A stretch of DNA of 64,000 nt, taken from contig JANATG010000013.1 of the NCBI GenBank assembly GCA_029449235.1, forward strand, positions 620,001 through 684,000, written 5' to 3'. The position numbers and the translations under genes are program-made. The number at the start of each line of letters is the position of its first letter. Positions within the stretch are counted from its first letter, which is position 1. Below are positions 46,880 through 57,462 of the stretch, in pieces. The DNA comes from Linnemannia schmuckeri (taxonomy: Eukaryota; Mortierellomycota; Mortierellomycetes; Mortierellales; Mortierellaceae). Under the pieces are notes generated by a model. That model saw nothing but the letters and a program-made list of their open reading frames with translations. It was not told the DNA's origin and searched no databases.

Positions 46880-48715
46880 ATATCTGAAACCTAACCTCTC
46901 CTCAAATCTCAGCGGCTGCGCCGCTCGACAGTCATTAATCCCTTCATCAGCAAGTCTCCGTCGCCCACTTTTTTATACCCCCTTATTGGAATGCAACAAT
47001 GAACGGTCTAATAAATCCTTCGTTGAGCTCTTTTGAACCTTGGTCTGCGCTGCATGCTGACGAACAGCCCGACCATCTTCCATCATTTCCTTGCATATCA
47101 CTCTGCTTTCCCTCCATCCCTTCAACGATGTAAAAATAAAAACTTGCTACCACTTTTGTTTTTAACCTTGCTCCATAAGAACCGCCATGTGCGGCCTCTT
47201 CTGTTCCCGTTGGTGTCTTCAACATGGGCTGTCGCTAGTATTATGTTCCCAATTGGTCGTGCATTAATTTCTCACCTTACTTTGTCATTTTGCTCACAAA
47301 TGATTTTCGTTTCGTTCGCGTTTTTCGACACATGGAATGGTCCATGACCCCTCCCTATCATTTCAGAGGAGGCCAATTGATTGTTAAATTACCTGGATTT
47401 CCTGTAAACATGAATTGAAAGCCTTCTACTGCAAGATCATTCATCCAATGTGATTGGACATTCATCAGAGAAAAGAAGCAAAGCGGCAGTAGAAACGAAT
47501 GAAGACAGGCACAAATATAAACACAAACAAATAACGACAGGAGTGGAAGCAATGAGCATGCTAACTCCCTTTTTCGATCACCTATCCCATCCCGTTTTCC
47601 TTGTTTTAAAATGTATCAATACTACTCCTCCCTTTTGAAATTGAAAGAATTACATTCCTCTCTTGATGGTTGCACAACGGAAGAAAAGGAAGTGAGTCGA
47701 CAGCATCTTTGGTCAATTCAGGACATTTGGACTTTTATAACGATCACGACGACATGAATGCGTCTCAGGCCACTCTATCACCACCTAGTTATACAAACCA
47801 ACCTCAGCCTCCATCGCAGTTCAGTTCCCCACGCGTACCCCAGTTGGTCCCGCCATAACGCAACCCTCACGCAAACTTGCCGAACCTGTAAACAGGATCA
47901 TTATCATCGAGAGGACATAGAACTCAAAATAAAATAAAAGAGCAGATACCAAGCATCAGCCCTGTCTAATCAAATTGCAGCATGTTGTAGACCATGCCCA
48001 TGTCCTTTTTTGTCATTTCTATTTCCAAGAAAGTGGTAAGGACATCACTACCTTGCCAGTTTACTCCTCACAGCCGAGCAAAAAGGTGAATATTGAACGA
48101 CCGCCACAAAAAAAGGAGACAGAGAGGAGACCCACACGAAGCGCATGTCTGTCTTGCACAGCCTGAGAGAGCGGGACGAGAGAAAAAAGAAAGAAAAAAG
48201 ATGATAACAGCATGTGGCAGTGCACACACAGACAGACACATAGACCTAAAAACAGTTATGCATGTTTCGTCCATCCCTCTCCTCTCCTACGCAATCTCTT
48301 ATGCTTTTCTTTCCTCTCATCCCTGTCCACACATACCCTCTCTACCCCCTTGACCCCTTACTACGCGCTGTATATGGCTTGACTGGACAGATGGCATCAA
48401 TAACAAGCACCCCTTTGTCTTTCCAACCACGCACTCTTGGCACACTCTTGGCCCTAAAATCAAAAACAGGCAAGCAGGCAGCAAGGAAGAAAGGTAAGCA
48501 ATTGTCCCTTTTAAAAGATGTAACTTCCCCTACATCTTTTGCGCTCTTTTTCTTCTTTTTTTTGTCCTCCTCTCAGCATCTTTCATCTACTTGTTTTTCT
48601 TGTATCTCGTACCTCTTACACGGCCACACCACAGCATTCTCCTTTGTCACACTCTTTATTATCCTTTACCCTTTCGTCTCTTCTTCTCTCTCTCGCTCTA
48701 TCTCTTCTAATCACA
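46880..48715. other. intergenic region between array copies 10 and 11
   Basis: About 1.8 kb. A 62-codon frame at 47670-47858 (ending SPPSYTNQPQPPSQ... VPP) reads like the Pro/Gln tail of some lost gene, but I cannot place it. A pyrimidine-rich leader precedes copy 11 (about 48530-48710). Confidence 0.35.
47670..47858 (+). pseudogene. possible 3' remnant of an unidentified gene
   Basis: Open frame with a composition like a cytosolic tail (NDHDDMNASQ, SPPSYTNQPQPPSQ, VPQLVPP, stop TAA). There is no clear upstream exon and no match to the array tails that I can see. It could be chance. Confidence 0.2.
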
Positions 48716-50705
48716 ATGGCGACAACACCGCAAATGATGCCAATACCCAGCTATCAATGGGCCTGCCTTGCAGCGGACGAAAACAGGCAATCGTTCTATC
48801 TTGTCGGTTCCTCGACTGTCGGCAACCTGGACGTCTACTATGTGACAGATATCTTTGCCACCCAAGTGAACCATGTCGCGACACAGAACAATATCTACGC
48901 TTGGAGCTCTGACTCGCGCAAGGCTTGTTTCAGATCTCCTACCTCTAAGTTGGTAAATGGTGCGTATTCACTTTCCCCTCTAACCCCCTATTTCTTTTTC
49001 GTGAAGCACTATTTTCTAACAACTTTCTCTTCTTCTTCCGCTCCTCCTGCTTTGTTACGTTATTTCTGACTTTCCCAGGTCCGATAAAAATCACCCAATT
49101 CGGACTAGCAAATACGTTCCATACCACAGCTTATCCCGATGGGAAGGTGGATGCACCCGAATACTACAAAGATCAACCTACTACGTTCGTATCCCCAAAG
49201 CTGTTTGCGTGGTCAGGTCAAATGGCAAACTACGACTTGTTCACTGTCTTCACAAATTACATTTCCCCCGGCTATTCCCAGTGGGCCAGTAATCTCCAGC
49301 CTTTCGAAGGAACCAACTCCAGCAGTATCAACCGGTAACTGCTCTGTACTCAAAAAGAATATGCAAATTGAAGGATGCATTCACGATGCACCTCGATCCT
49401 CCTCCGCCTCCCCTTCCTACCCTCCTTTTTACTTGTCCATCGAGAAATTGGAACTAAAACGCCCCTACTTTGCCCTTTCTTTTTTTCATTCTGTGTAGTT
49501 TTGATCTGTCACATTATCCTGTTGCTGATCCATTACTCGCTCTCGGAACCTACACACCCTCAACTGGCACCAACTCAACGGGGTTTACTATTGTTTTTGA
49601 CAAGTTGGGTGAGGCCCTTGCTTATATCACCACAGGTACTTCTGCTACGAGCCTGTATAACACTACCCCGTCCATGACCCTTTCTCCGAGCATACGAGTC
49701 AACATGAGCAACATTGTGCTTACTGAGAACGCGATTCCTGTTACAATGTCTACCACTGGATATATCCTGGACAGAGTAAGTCTATTGTTTAAGCCAGGGA
49801 TATGTATGCTATATTAATTGAAAATGAGCATACACTCATACTCCTTTCATTCCTGTACGAATTAGGCAAAGGATGGTTTCTCGACAGTTGTCTACTCCAT
49901 CACACCAAGCAAATCCTACGCCCTCCAAGAAGTCGTCAACACTGGTCCCTCGCCTCCATTCGCTAACAACATGGCAGCCGCAGCGCTGAGTCAAAGAATC
50001 ATCACTTACACTTCACCTCCAGGAGCAAACGGATACTTTAACAGCTTCGACACCGTCACCGGGACTTGGAGTGGTCAAAATCTTGTTGCTCCAAGAAAGA
50101 GTAGTAGTAGTAATAGTACGCCAGTTGGTGCCATTGTTGGAGGTGTCCTTGGAGGACTGATTCTCTTTGCAATGTTTATCATCCTGTTTATCCGACGACG
50201 ACATCAAAACACCTGCAAATCTGTCAACATTGCACAACCGGAAGTCGGAAATATCATTGCCACTAGCACGACAGACGACATGGATGGATCAGGACTTGGA
50301 TACATCCAGTACGCACCAGGATACCCACTTCCTCCTTCCTTCATTCCTCCACCACCATTCAGCGGCCACAACGACAGTAACAGCCTCAAGGACTACGACC
50401 CAGCTCATCATCACATGTACCGCTCCATGTCTGCTGAATCCGATCTGACTGTCCTGGACCCCACAAACCCAAACTTCTCCTCGTATGTCAGCCCATACTC
50501 TTACAGAGAGTCTCAGATGACCAATACGAGCCGGATGGTACCCAACAGCCCAGAAATGCGCCAAGTCGAACCCCGGAAATCGTCAAGTAGTCTCCGGACG
50601 CAAGGACCACAATATATCCCTGGTGCCACTATTCAGGAGGGGTTGGTTGGGCGGCCACCGCAGTCTATTGTTGGTACTCTTTCTGACTGTCCTGAAAGTC
50701 CTTGA
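48716..50705 (+). CDS. Array copy 11: single-span membrane protein
   Basis: Exons 48716-48959, 49079-49334, 49499-49775 and 49866-50705 give 538 residues. The optional intron is here in phase 1 (G|GT, in LVNGPIKITQFG), one base earlier than in copies 4, 6 and 10; no phase-2 donor/acceptor pair keeps the frame. Cysteines lie in WACLAAD and KACFRSP. The middle exon ends YILDR rather than YILDK. TM about 346-369 (VGAIVGGVLGGLILFAM), then RRRHQ. The tail has FIPPPPFSG near 50340, SSYVSPYSYRES and GPQYIP followed by a longer end than usual (RPPQSIVGTLSD). The start ATG sits in CACAATGGC context. Confidence 0.86.
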
Positions 50706-51276
50706 TCCCCTCCTTTCATATCACATATACCCTATTTACGGCGACTGAATAAACAGTGGCATTTTTCGCTGCGCACAATATCGGCAAAGAGTTATGCCTC
50801 TTTTTATGCCGAACTGCTGTGACGATCTACAATTACATTACAAAAAAAAAGCGTCCGTTAATTTTCGTCTTTAGCCCGTCCAGCACAGCCTCTCATAGAG
50901 CAGAGTGCTATACCGCGATTTTTGGGGCTCCGTCTGTAGTCCATTTCGTTTGTACCTTTTTTCGCTGATGGAGACATTACTCACGAAGCAGAAAAGTACA
51001 TATATTTTTTCAAGGTGCTGCCTCTTTAAGCCCTCACCTTTGTTCTCTTTATTAACGGTCTTGTCTTCCTTTCCAGTTGCCTTTCTTTCGGTCTCTTCCT
51101 TGCTATTATTTTTATTCTTGCTCTTACTTTTATCTTCGTTTCACGTCCTCTCTCATCTGTTCTTTCACTACTCTTCACACCCTCACTCACCCATTCTTTT
51201 ACCTTCACTTCGCTTCTTCTGTCACCCGTTCCTTAACCTTCACTTCACACATTCACTCTCATCCATTCATTAATCG
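50706..51276. other. intergenic region between array copies 11 and 12
   Basis: A/T-rich then pyrimidine-rich sequence (about 51040-51270). No gene seen. Confidence 0.4.
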
Positions 51277-53111
51277 TAGCATACCCAACTACCCGCAGGC
51301 TTGTCTCGCCGCAGACAATGTCAATTCTGCGGTCTACGTTATCGGCGTGCCTGTATCAAGTGCGAGTGGACATGAAGTCAACTATGTCAGCATTGCCAAC
51401 ATCAACTCTCCCACCACCTCGGCTCTTGGCTACCGCGTCAGTCCCGAGGTTTGAGACAGTAGCGCCCCCAAAGCTTGCTTCTCATACCTTTCTGACACCC
51501 AGGCAATCATGCAATGTATTCTCGCTTGCGTGGTTTAATGTGTAATATAGTGAGTGATCTGACACGAGGAAAACGCTGGGCAGATACCTAACGTGTTATG
51601 CATTTCCGATCGTTCTCACTTCAAAAGCGGTATCAAGGCGAACCAATTTGTCGAAAACACGACCTATACAACACCATTCGGTCGGGCGGGACGGTCGGAG
51701 ACACGATTCGCCTCCATGAATGTCTTACACTTCACGTCGCCTCTTCACCTAGAACACCTTGCTCTTTACATTCGAAATTTTCAATGCCTTTACAAACAGA
51801 ACGAGCCCCAATACATTCTCTCGTTGGGTGGGCGCGCGGTTGAGTGTTACCAAGGGAGCTGGTAATTACTTGGAGTAAGTGCTTGAGAGAAATGTTCAGT
51901 ACCGCTCCTACCAAGTCCATAATTTTTTTTCATCTTTCGGCTGAGTTATTTTTGTGTACGTTTTCTTTTCATAGGAGAGAAATGGGCAACTACCCTTCTG
52001 AATCGCCGTTGATCGCTGTCGGAACTGTCTCCACTGCTGCTAATTTCTCCAAGAGCTACTCGGTCGTCTTTGACACAGCCGGAATGGGGCAAGCGTTTTT
52101 GGCTGCGGGTAGTAGTGAGGCTCCGCCGACTACGGAGGCGAGTATTCTGTTACTCAGTGTTCCAGTCGATGTGAACATGAATGGAATCAAGTTGACGGCT
52201 GATTCGATTCCCGGCACCATGGGCAGCTCTGGGTATATTGTTGATAAGGTATTGACTTTATGTACTTCCGACGCGTGTTTATATTCTCTCCTTGACAATT
52301 CAAGTTCAAAGATATAAAAAAATAAGTAATGACAAATGACAATTATTTGCGCACTCTCAGACACCTGACGGATTCATGGAGGTCTTTTCTATTACCCCAG
52401 AAGAATCGGCGACCTTGAAGCATGTTTTCAGTACTGACGGCAATCCTCCCTTTTTCTCATCCATGGCATCGACGGCCCTCACAAACAAATCATCACCTAC
52501 AGACCATCCATCAAAGTAGCACCCCATTCAACAGCTTTGGTACCACCACAGGCGCATGGAGAGGGCCGGATTGGTGACTAGCGGAGACGCCAAGTGACTA
52601 GCGGAGACTCCAACCTTGGCTCTTCTCTGCCACTTGGCGCAATTATTGGTGGCGCTGTGGGAGATCTGGTGGTCATTGTCCTGTCCGCGTTTTTATCATC
52701 TGGTTCTGTCACCATCGTCGATCTCATCGTGAGGTGATCGTGGAGACTAATTATGAACAATATCGTGATGGTAGTGGTAACCAGGGAAATATCCCCTTGT
52801 ATCAACTCCAGCAGCAGTAGCTAGCCATCTACTACTCTCAGCCTGGCCAAGACTCATTCTAGACACAACTTATCATCTTCCAGGAGCAAATAACCTACCA
52901 ACAGCAGTCCTACTATCTTCATCACACTGAGCGGCACAATGGCTCACCTATGATGTTTGTCCCTGTCCCTGTCCCACCACCAGCAAACTTCAACGTACCA
53001 TTCCTATACGGACCCTACCAGCGCTCAGTCTCTGCCGTGTTTACCATTGGTGATCCTCTAAGCAGCAAGGAGCCAAGCAAGTACACGCAGTCCGTGGGTA
53101 AACAGCCATAA
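51277..53111 (+). pseudogene. Array copy 12: pseudogene without start codon
   Basis: Begins with the block NYPQACLAADNVNSAVYVIG, but the position of the ATG is CGT. Translation meets TGA near 51452, where siblings run into the tryptophan of the W-x-x-x-APKAC block, and the rest of the first region (51480-51870) is scrambled. The middle exon is almost intact (51976-52248: SPLIAVGT, VVFDTAG, VDVNMNGIKLTADSIPGTM, YIVDK). The last exon has a frameshift after ALTNK, a short repeated unit (GTGACTAGCGGAGAC, near 52574 and 52595), a degraded TM (LGAIIGGAVGDLVVIVL) lacking the Arg cluster, and scattered stops. The tail still shows MFVPVPVPPPANFN. It groups with copies 13 and 14. Confidence 0.88.
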
Positions 53112-53903
53112 CCTTTAAACCCTGTTACCAGTAATACCCTTCATGTCAAGCTCTTGGCTTTCTCGCCTCAGTTTATCCCTTCTCTATCTGAGTAAGAGTT
53201 GAGTTGACGATAGCTTAAGTTGTTTCCCATACATCAGGATTGTAGATCTCTTATACTCCTTTGGAGGTAAACGTTAGAAGAATTTGCTTACCATCTTCAT
53301 CCAGCCAGTATATGTACCGAAAAAACCTTTTCTTTTTTCGGGTCTTCCTTTGAATTGACCTCCCTGTCTTTCTTTCTTTTGCAAGTTTCTGCATCATCCT
53401 CGAAAGCATCAATTGCCCAGATAACATATTCCGTTAACATTTCGGCATTTTTTGAGGTGCTATAAGGTTTGTATCGCCCTTGACAATGGCATTATCACCA
53501 ATCTCATTATTACCTGCATGGCGTGCGGAAAAAAGAACGACAGGAAAAATATTTTCTACAAAATGGGGCTAGGGATCTCGTTTTTTTATCTTGCCTCAGC
53601 CCTCAGCGTGCACTCAGGAACTTGTCCTATTTTTTCCCTTTGTGCAGCACACAACAACTTATCTATCTTTCTTTCCCGACACCAAGAAAAGACAAAAGCT
53701 ATTTGCCTGTGCCTTCGCCCTCGTCCTTGTCTTCTTTGTTGGCATATTCTTCCTCGGATACTTTTTCTGCTCCTCTCTTCCATCTTACCCTTTTTGCCTC
53801 CTTGTCCCTCTGCTCCTTTCCACCCCATTTACACACTCTCTCATTCCCCACTTCTTTTCTTCTCTTCATACATACATCATCCGTTCCTTTTCTATAACAA
53901 CAA
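53112..53903. other. intergenic region between array copies 12 and 13
   Basis: Pyrimidine-rich leader of copy 13 (about 53690-53900) and A/T-rich sequence. No gene seen. Confidence 0.4.
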
Positions 53904-55977
53904 ATGAGCACAACGATACCCAGCTATCCAAGCCCCTGCCTCGCAGCCGATGAGGCCAACAACGCCGTCTAGCTCGTTGGCGTCGCGCCAGCAGTGCAAG
54001 GTCGCCTCGAAGTCAATTACATTAGCATGGTCAATGTCAATGCTCCAACTTCATCGCCAGTCGGAGCCCAAGTCAACACCAGGCAGTGGTCCAGTGGCGC
54101 ACCCAAGGCTTGCTTCATCCACCCGGCAAAAATCTATGCAAACAGCGTACCGTCCACCATTCTTTCCTGATCTATTTCGACAACATCCTTTCGTACTTGC
54201 AATCCAACAAAAAAAACAACGTAGCACTTCCCATTTGCATGTCGACTTACCCTCTACACACTTCTTCCTGCCTTTTTTCTTCCTTTTCTTTCGATAGCCT
54301 CTCGCTGTGTACCAGTTCGGCGGTCATGTCTCCTACAGCACAGTCATTACTCCCAGTGGAACCATTCTCGGAGCCGATAGCTTTGTTGGCACCTCGTTCC
54401 TTTCTCCCAAACTCTTCGCATTGGCAGGCAGTGTTGGGTCTTTCGATTGGTTTCTAGCCATCACAAACGATACTGTCTTACCCTGGGCTGGTGTTCGTCT
54501 AAACTTTACTGACCCATCCCATGATCTCCTGGAGTACGTTTTTCCAACAAGCAGGAAGGTTTTTTTTTTATTCCTTGGATGGACCTTTTCAGTTCGCGGT
54601 CAACTAAATCATCTTTTTTGACCATTTTTTTTCTCTTGTTGCTGCTTTCTCGTTCTCTGACAGCGGTGAACTCACAAACTTCCCAACAAGAACGCCATTG
54701 ATCGTAGTCGGGACTTATTCGGCGGTTGCCAATCCGCCTAGTCGAGGACACTCTGTCGTCTTTGACAAGAATGGCCAAGGCCAGATTTATGCTGCGTCGG
54801 GCAGTGTGACTGCAAGCATGAGCAACGCTGATAACGTTATTGTTTTGAGTGCGCCGACTAATGTGCAGATGAACTCGATCAAACTAACAGAGGAAGCTGT
54901 GCCTGTTACCATGACAATCACGGGTTATATCCTGGACAAGGTAAATTAAGGATATGTCTGCCATTTGCATCATTCCAGACCATACGAGCAGTTGGCTTAC
55001 TCGCAATTTTTTTATTTGATTCAGGCAGCGGATGGTTCGACGGTTGTCTACTCTATTACCCCTGTGACGTCTACTTCCCTCCAGCGTGTCGACGTTAAAG
55101 GTGGTTCACCTTCTTTCTCGAAATCATATGCTGCCACAGCCCTGAACAAGCAAATCATCACCTATTCCCCTTCCGTTTCCGGGAACTCCACATTCAATAG
55201 CTTTGAGACCGCCACACAAACCTGGAGCGGAGCTGGACTGATGAACAATGGTGGCGGCGGCGAAAATGGAGGAGGCAGCCTTATTATCTCTGAGACCTCG
55301 GGAACCTCTATTGGTGCAATCTAGTGGCTCTGTCGGAGGTCTCGTGGTCATTGCTTTAGCCACTTTTTTCTTTGTCCGTCATCGACGCAGTTGTTCGTCA
55401 TCGACGCAGAGGCCAACAAGAACTGAAACTGGTGGCAACAACAGAGAACCCCGAGTCTGACCGTTGTGAAAACTCCAAGAAGGCGAATAACGGTGGTGCT
55501 AGCGGATTTGGTGGTGGACAGAAGGAGCAACTGCAAGAAATGCCCCATATACAGCAGATTCAGTACTACCCACGCCAAATCTACGAGCAAGAACAAGTGC
55601 AGTATCCTCCATCCCCCGCGACCTTCTTCGTCCCCCCTCCACCACCAGTCAACCTCAACGCAGTGACATCCTTTGAAGTCTACCGCTCTACATCCGTAGA
55701 TGAAGCCCCCAGCGAGTCGAGCTCCACCCCCTATGGCTCACCCTACATCAGCCCTAACCAGAACAGAGTTTCGACTGTCTCTGCAAACGCCTCCATAGCG
55801 ACCCCTACTGTGACAGCAGTGGCCGTGACAGCCGTAGCAACAGCCAGCAGCCCCGAATACATCTATGCAAAATCTCGGGCATCGTCCTATGGCGGTACGA
55901 ATGCACTGCTGAGCCCTCAACTCTACCCAGAGGATAAGGAGAGTAATGTCCGCACTTCTCATACTTTTGCGAGCTAA
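53904..55977 (+). pseudogene. Array copy 13: pseudogene with three small lesions
   Basis: Full family layout with plausible splice sites: the optional intron here in phase 0 (NS|PLAVYQFG), then GA|GT, then the YILDK|GT site. Lesions: TAG at codon 23 (53970-53972), where siblings have Tyr in the VYLVG block; a 2-base loss in the TM (near 55322), where GAI-GGSVGGLVVIAL shifts frame; and a 19-base tandem duplication (55377-55395 repeated from 55396) in the basic flank, shifting again. The tail beyond is intact in the ancestral frame: QYYP/QVQYPP, FFVPPPPPVN near 55625, SPYISP and SSPEYIY. So few lesions suggest recent death, or errors in the assembly. Confidence 0.85.
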
Positions 55978-57462
55978 TCACCGAGCCCAAAACATTCTTC
56001 CCTTTGAAAGAAAATTTTTTCCTCGGTGCACCATGCTCGCTACGTCCTTGCATACATCTCCCTTAATACATAAAAATCTCACGTCTTATTCTCCGTGTAC
56101 CTTTCATAGTTAATACATGTACTGACATATACAACGAGGAGTACATACATCTAGAACCAACTCACATTATTCTTATTTTCCCCTAGAAAAGGAACTTAAA
56201 CCTCCTTTCTCTCTCTCTCTCTTTGCTTCATGCCTCGACATCGTTGTTTGTTCCCTCCCTCTTTTTTCTTTTCTCCCCACTGTCCTTGGTTCACGTTGGA
56301 TGATTTTTTGTTGTTTGTTTGCTTCACTGGCTGTTTTGTTTATTTGTTTTGTTTGTTCGTTATTTTTGTCATGCAAAACCTTGAATTGGTTCGTGTCATT
56401 GAACCGAATTCAGGAGATGGAGTGGAAACTAAACCAATTGATCTTTTTCTTCCGAGGGATAAAGGGTAGATAGAGTACGCCAAGGCTATGCAAATAATCA
56501 AAAAAGCATCTCATCTTTAGCGTGAAAAAAACTGAGAGAGAGGAAACCTGTTTCCTGAGCCCAGAAGAGGGACGAGAATACGAATGGGCACTGCCCTGGT
56601 AAAACATACACCCAAGTAAAAGTGAAAGAGGATGAACAGACTGACAATTTCGACAGACAAAGGGTCAACAGACAGACAGGCAACAGCGAAAACCGATGCA
56701 CGGGATGTAAACAAACGAAATAAAAATAAACAAGCGCCTTGTCTTCCCTCCCAGGTGAAGGATGAAGCATCGTGTGCATGTTTTTTTCCAAGGGTGCAAA
56801 AGTTCTTCGCCATATTGGAGGCGTTTCTCTCACCATCTTTCTTTGCTACTCCTGCCACTTGTTCTTCATATTTTACACCGTACTTTACCTTTCTCGTGCC
56901 GACAGGCCCATCTCGGCCATCTCCTCCCTCTCCTGTTACTCTTCCCTGGTGAACGATGGGTGATGATCATTGATCATTGATCAACCCCTTGCCCGGTCTT
57001 TGATGTTTGTTTATTTTCCGTCGGGTCGTTGCCCTCGCCCTAAAAATCAATTACCAACAGTGTTGTTTTTTTAAACAACAATCTGAACACGCCGCTTTTT
57101 ATCCCTTCCAAACTTTCTTTTTCATCTCTTTCCACCCCTACTTTCTCATTATCGTTTTTCCCTCCGAGTTACCCTATTTCTCCTTCTCCTTCTTCTCCTT
57201 CTCCTTCTCCTTCTCCTTCTCCTTCTCCTTCTCCTTCTCCTTCTTCTTCTTCTTCTCCTTCTCCTTCTTCTTCTCCTTCTCCTTCTTCTCCTTCTCCTTC
57301 GCTCCGCCACCACCACCTCCACTCTCATCCTGTTTCCATTTCACTCTCCTCAGTGTACATTCTTGCTGACCCGATATCCCTCTGCAACCACAGAGCACAC
57401 CCCCTACGTCCTTACACCCTCTCTCTCTCTTTTTTCATCCTTCCTTCTATCACTCACAACAA
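55978..57462. other. intergenic region between array copies 13 and 14
   Basis: Holds a 124-base homopyrimidine tract (57177-57300) ahead of copy 14. Open frames on both strands near 56500-56960 resemble nothing known and overlap each other. No gene seen. Confidence 0.45.
57177..57300 (+). repeat. 124-base homopyrimidine (TTC/TCC) tract
   Basis: Unbroken run of C and T made of CTTCTC-type units, about 160 bases before the ATG of copy 14. It is near-mirror-symmetric in places. Confidence 0.9.

Noticed and set aside
48539..48715. In-frame hydrophobic Leu/Ser-rich extension upstream of copy 11, and a similar one before copy 6, as hidden signal peptides
   Set aside because: They have no suitable ATG and are what C/T-rich DNA translates to. 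Copies 4 and 9 have in-frame stops close upstream, so the feature is not shared.
53970..53972. Programmed stop readthrough at the TAG of copy 13
   Set aside because: Two further frame-breaking lesions exist downstream, so a pseudogene is the simpler reading.
56498..56980. Open frames on both strands between copies 13 and 14
   Set aside because: They overlap each other, show no motif and have codon use unlike the real genes.
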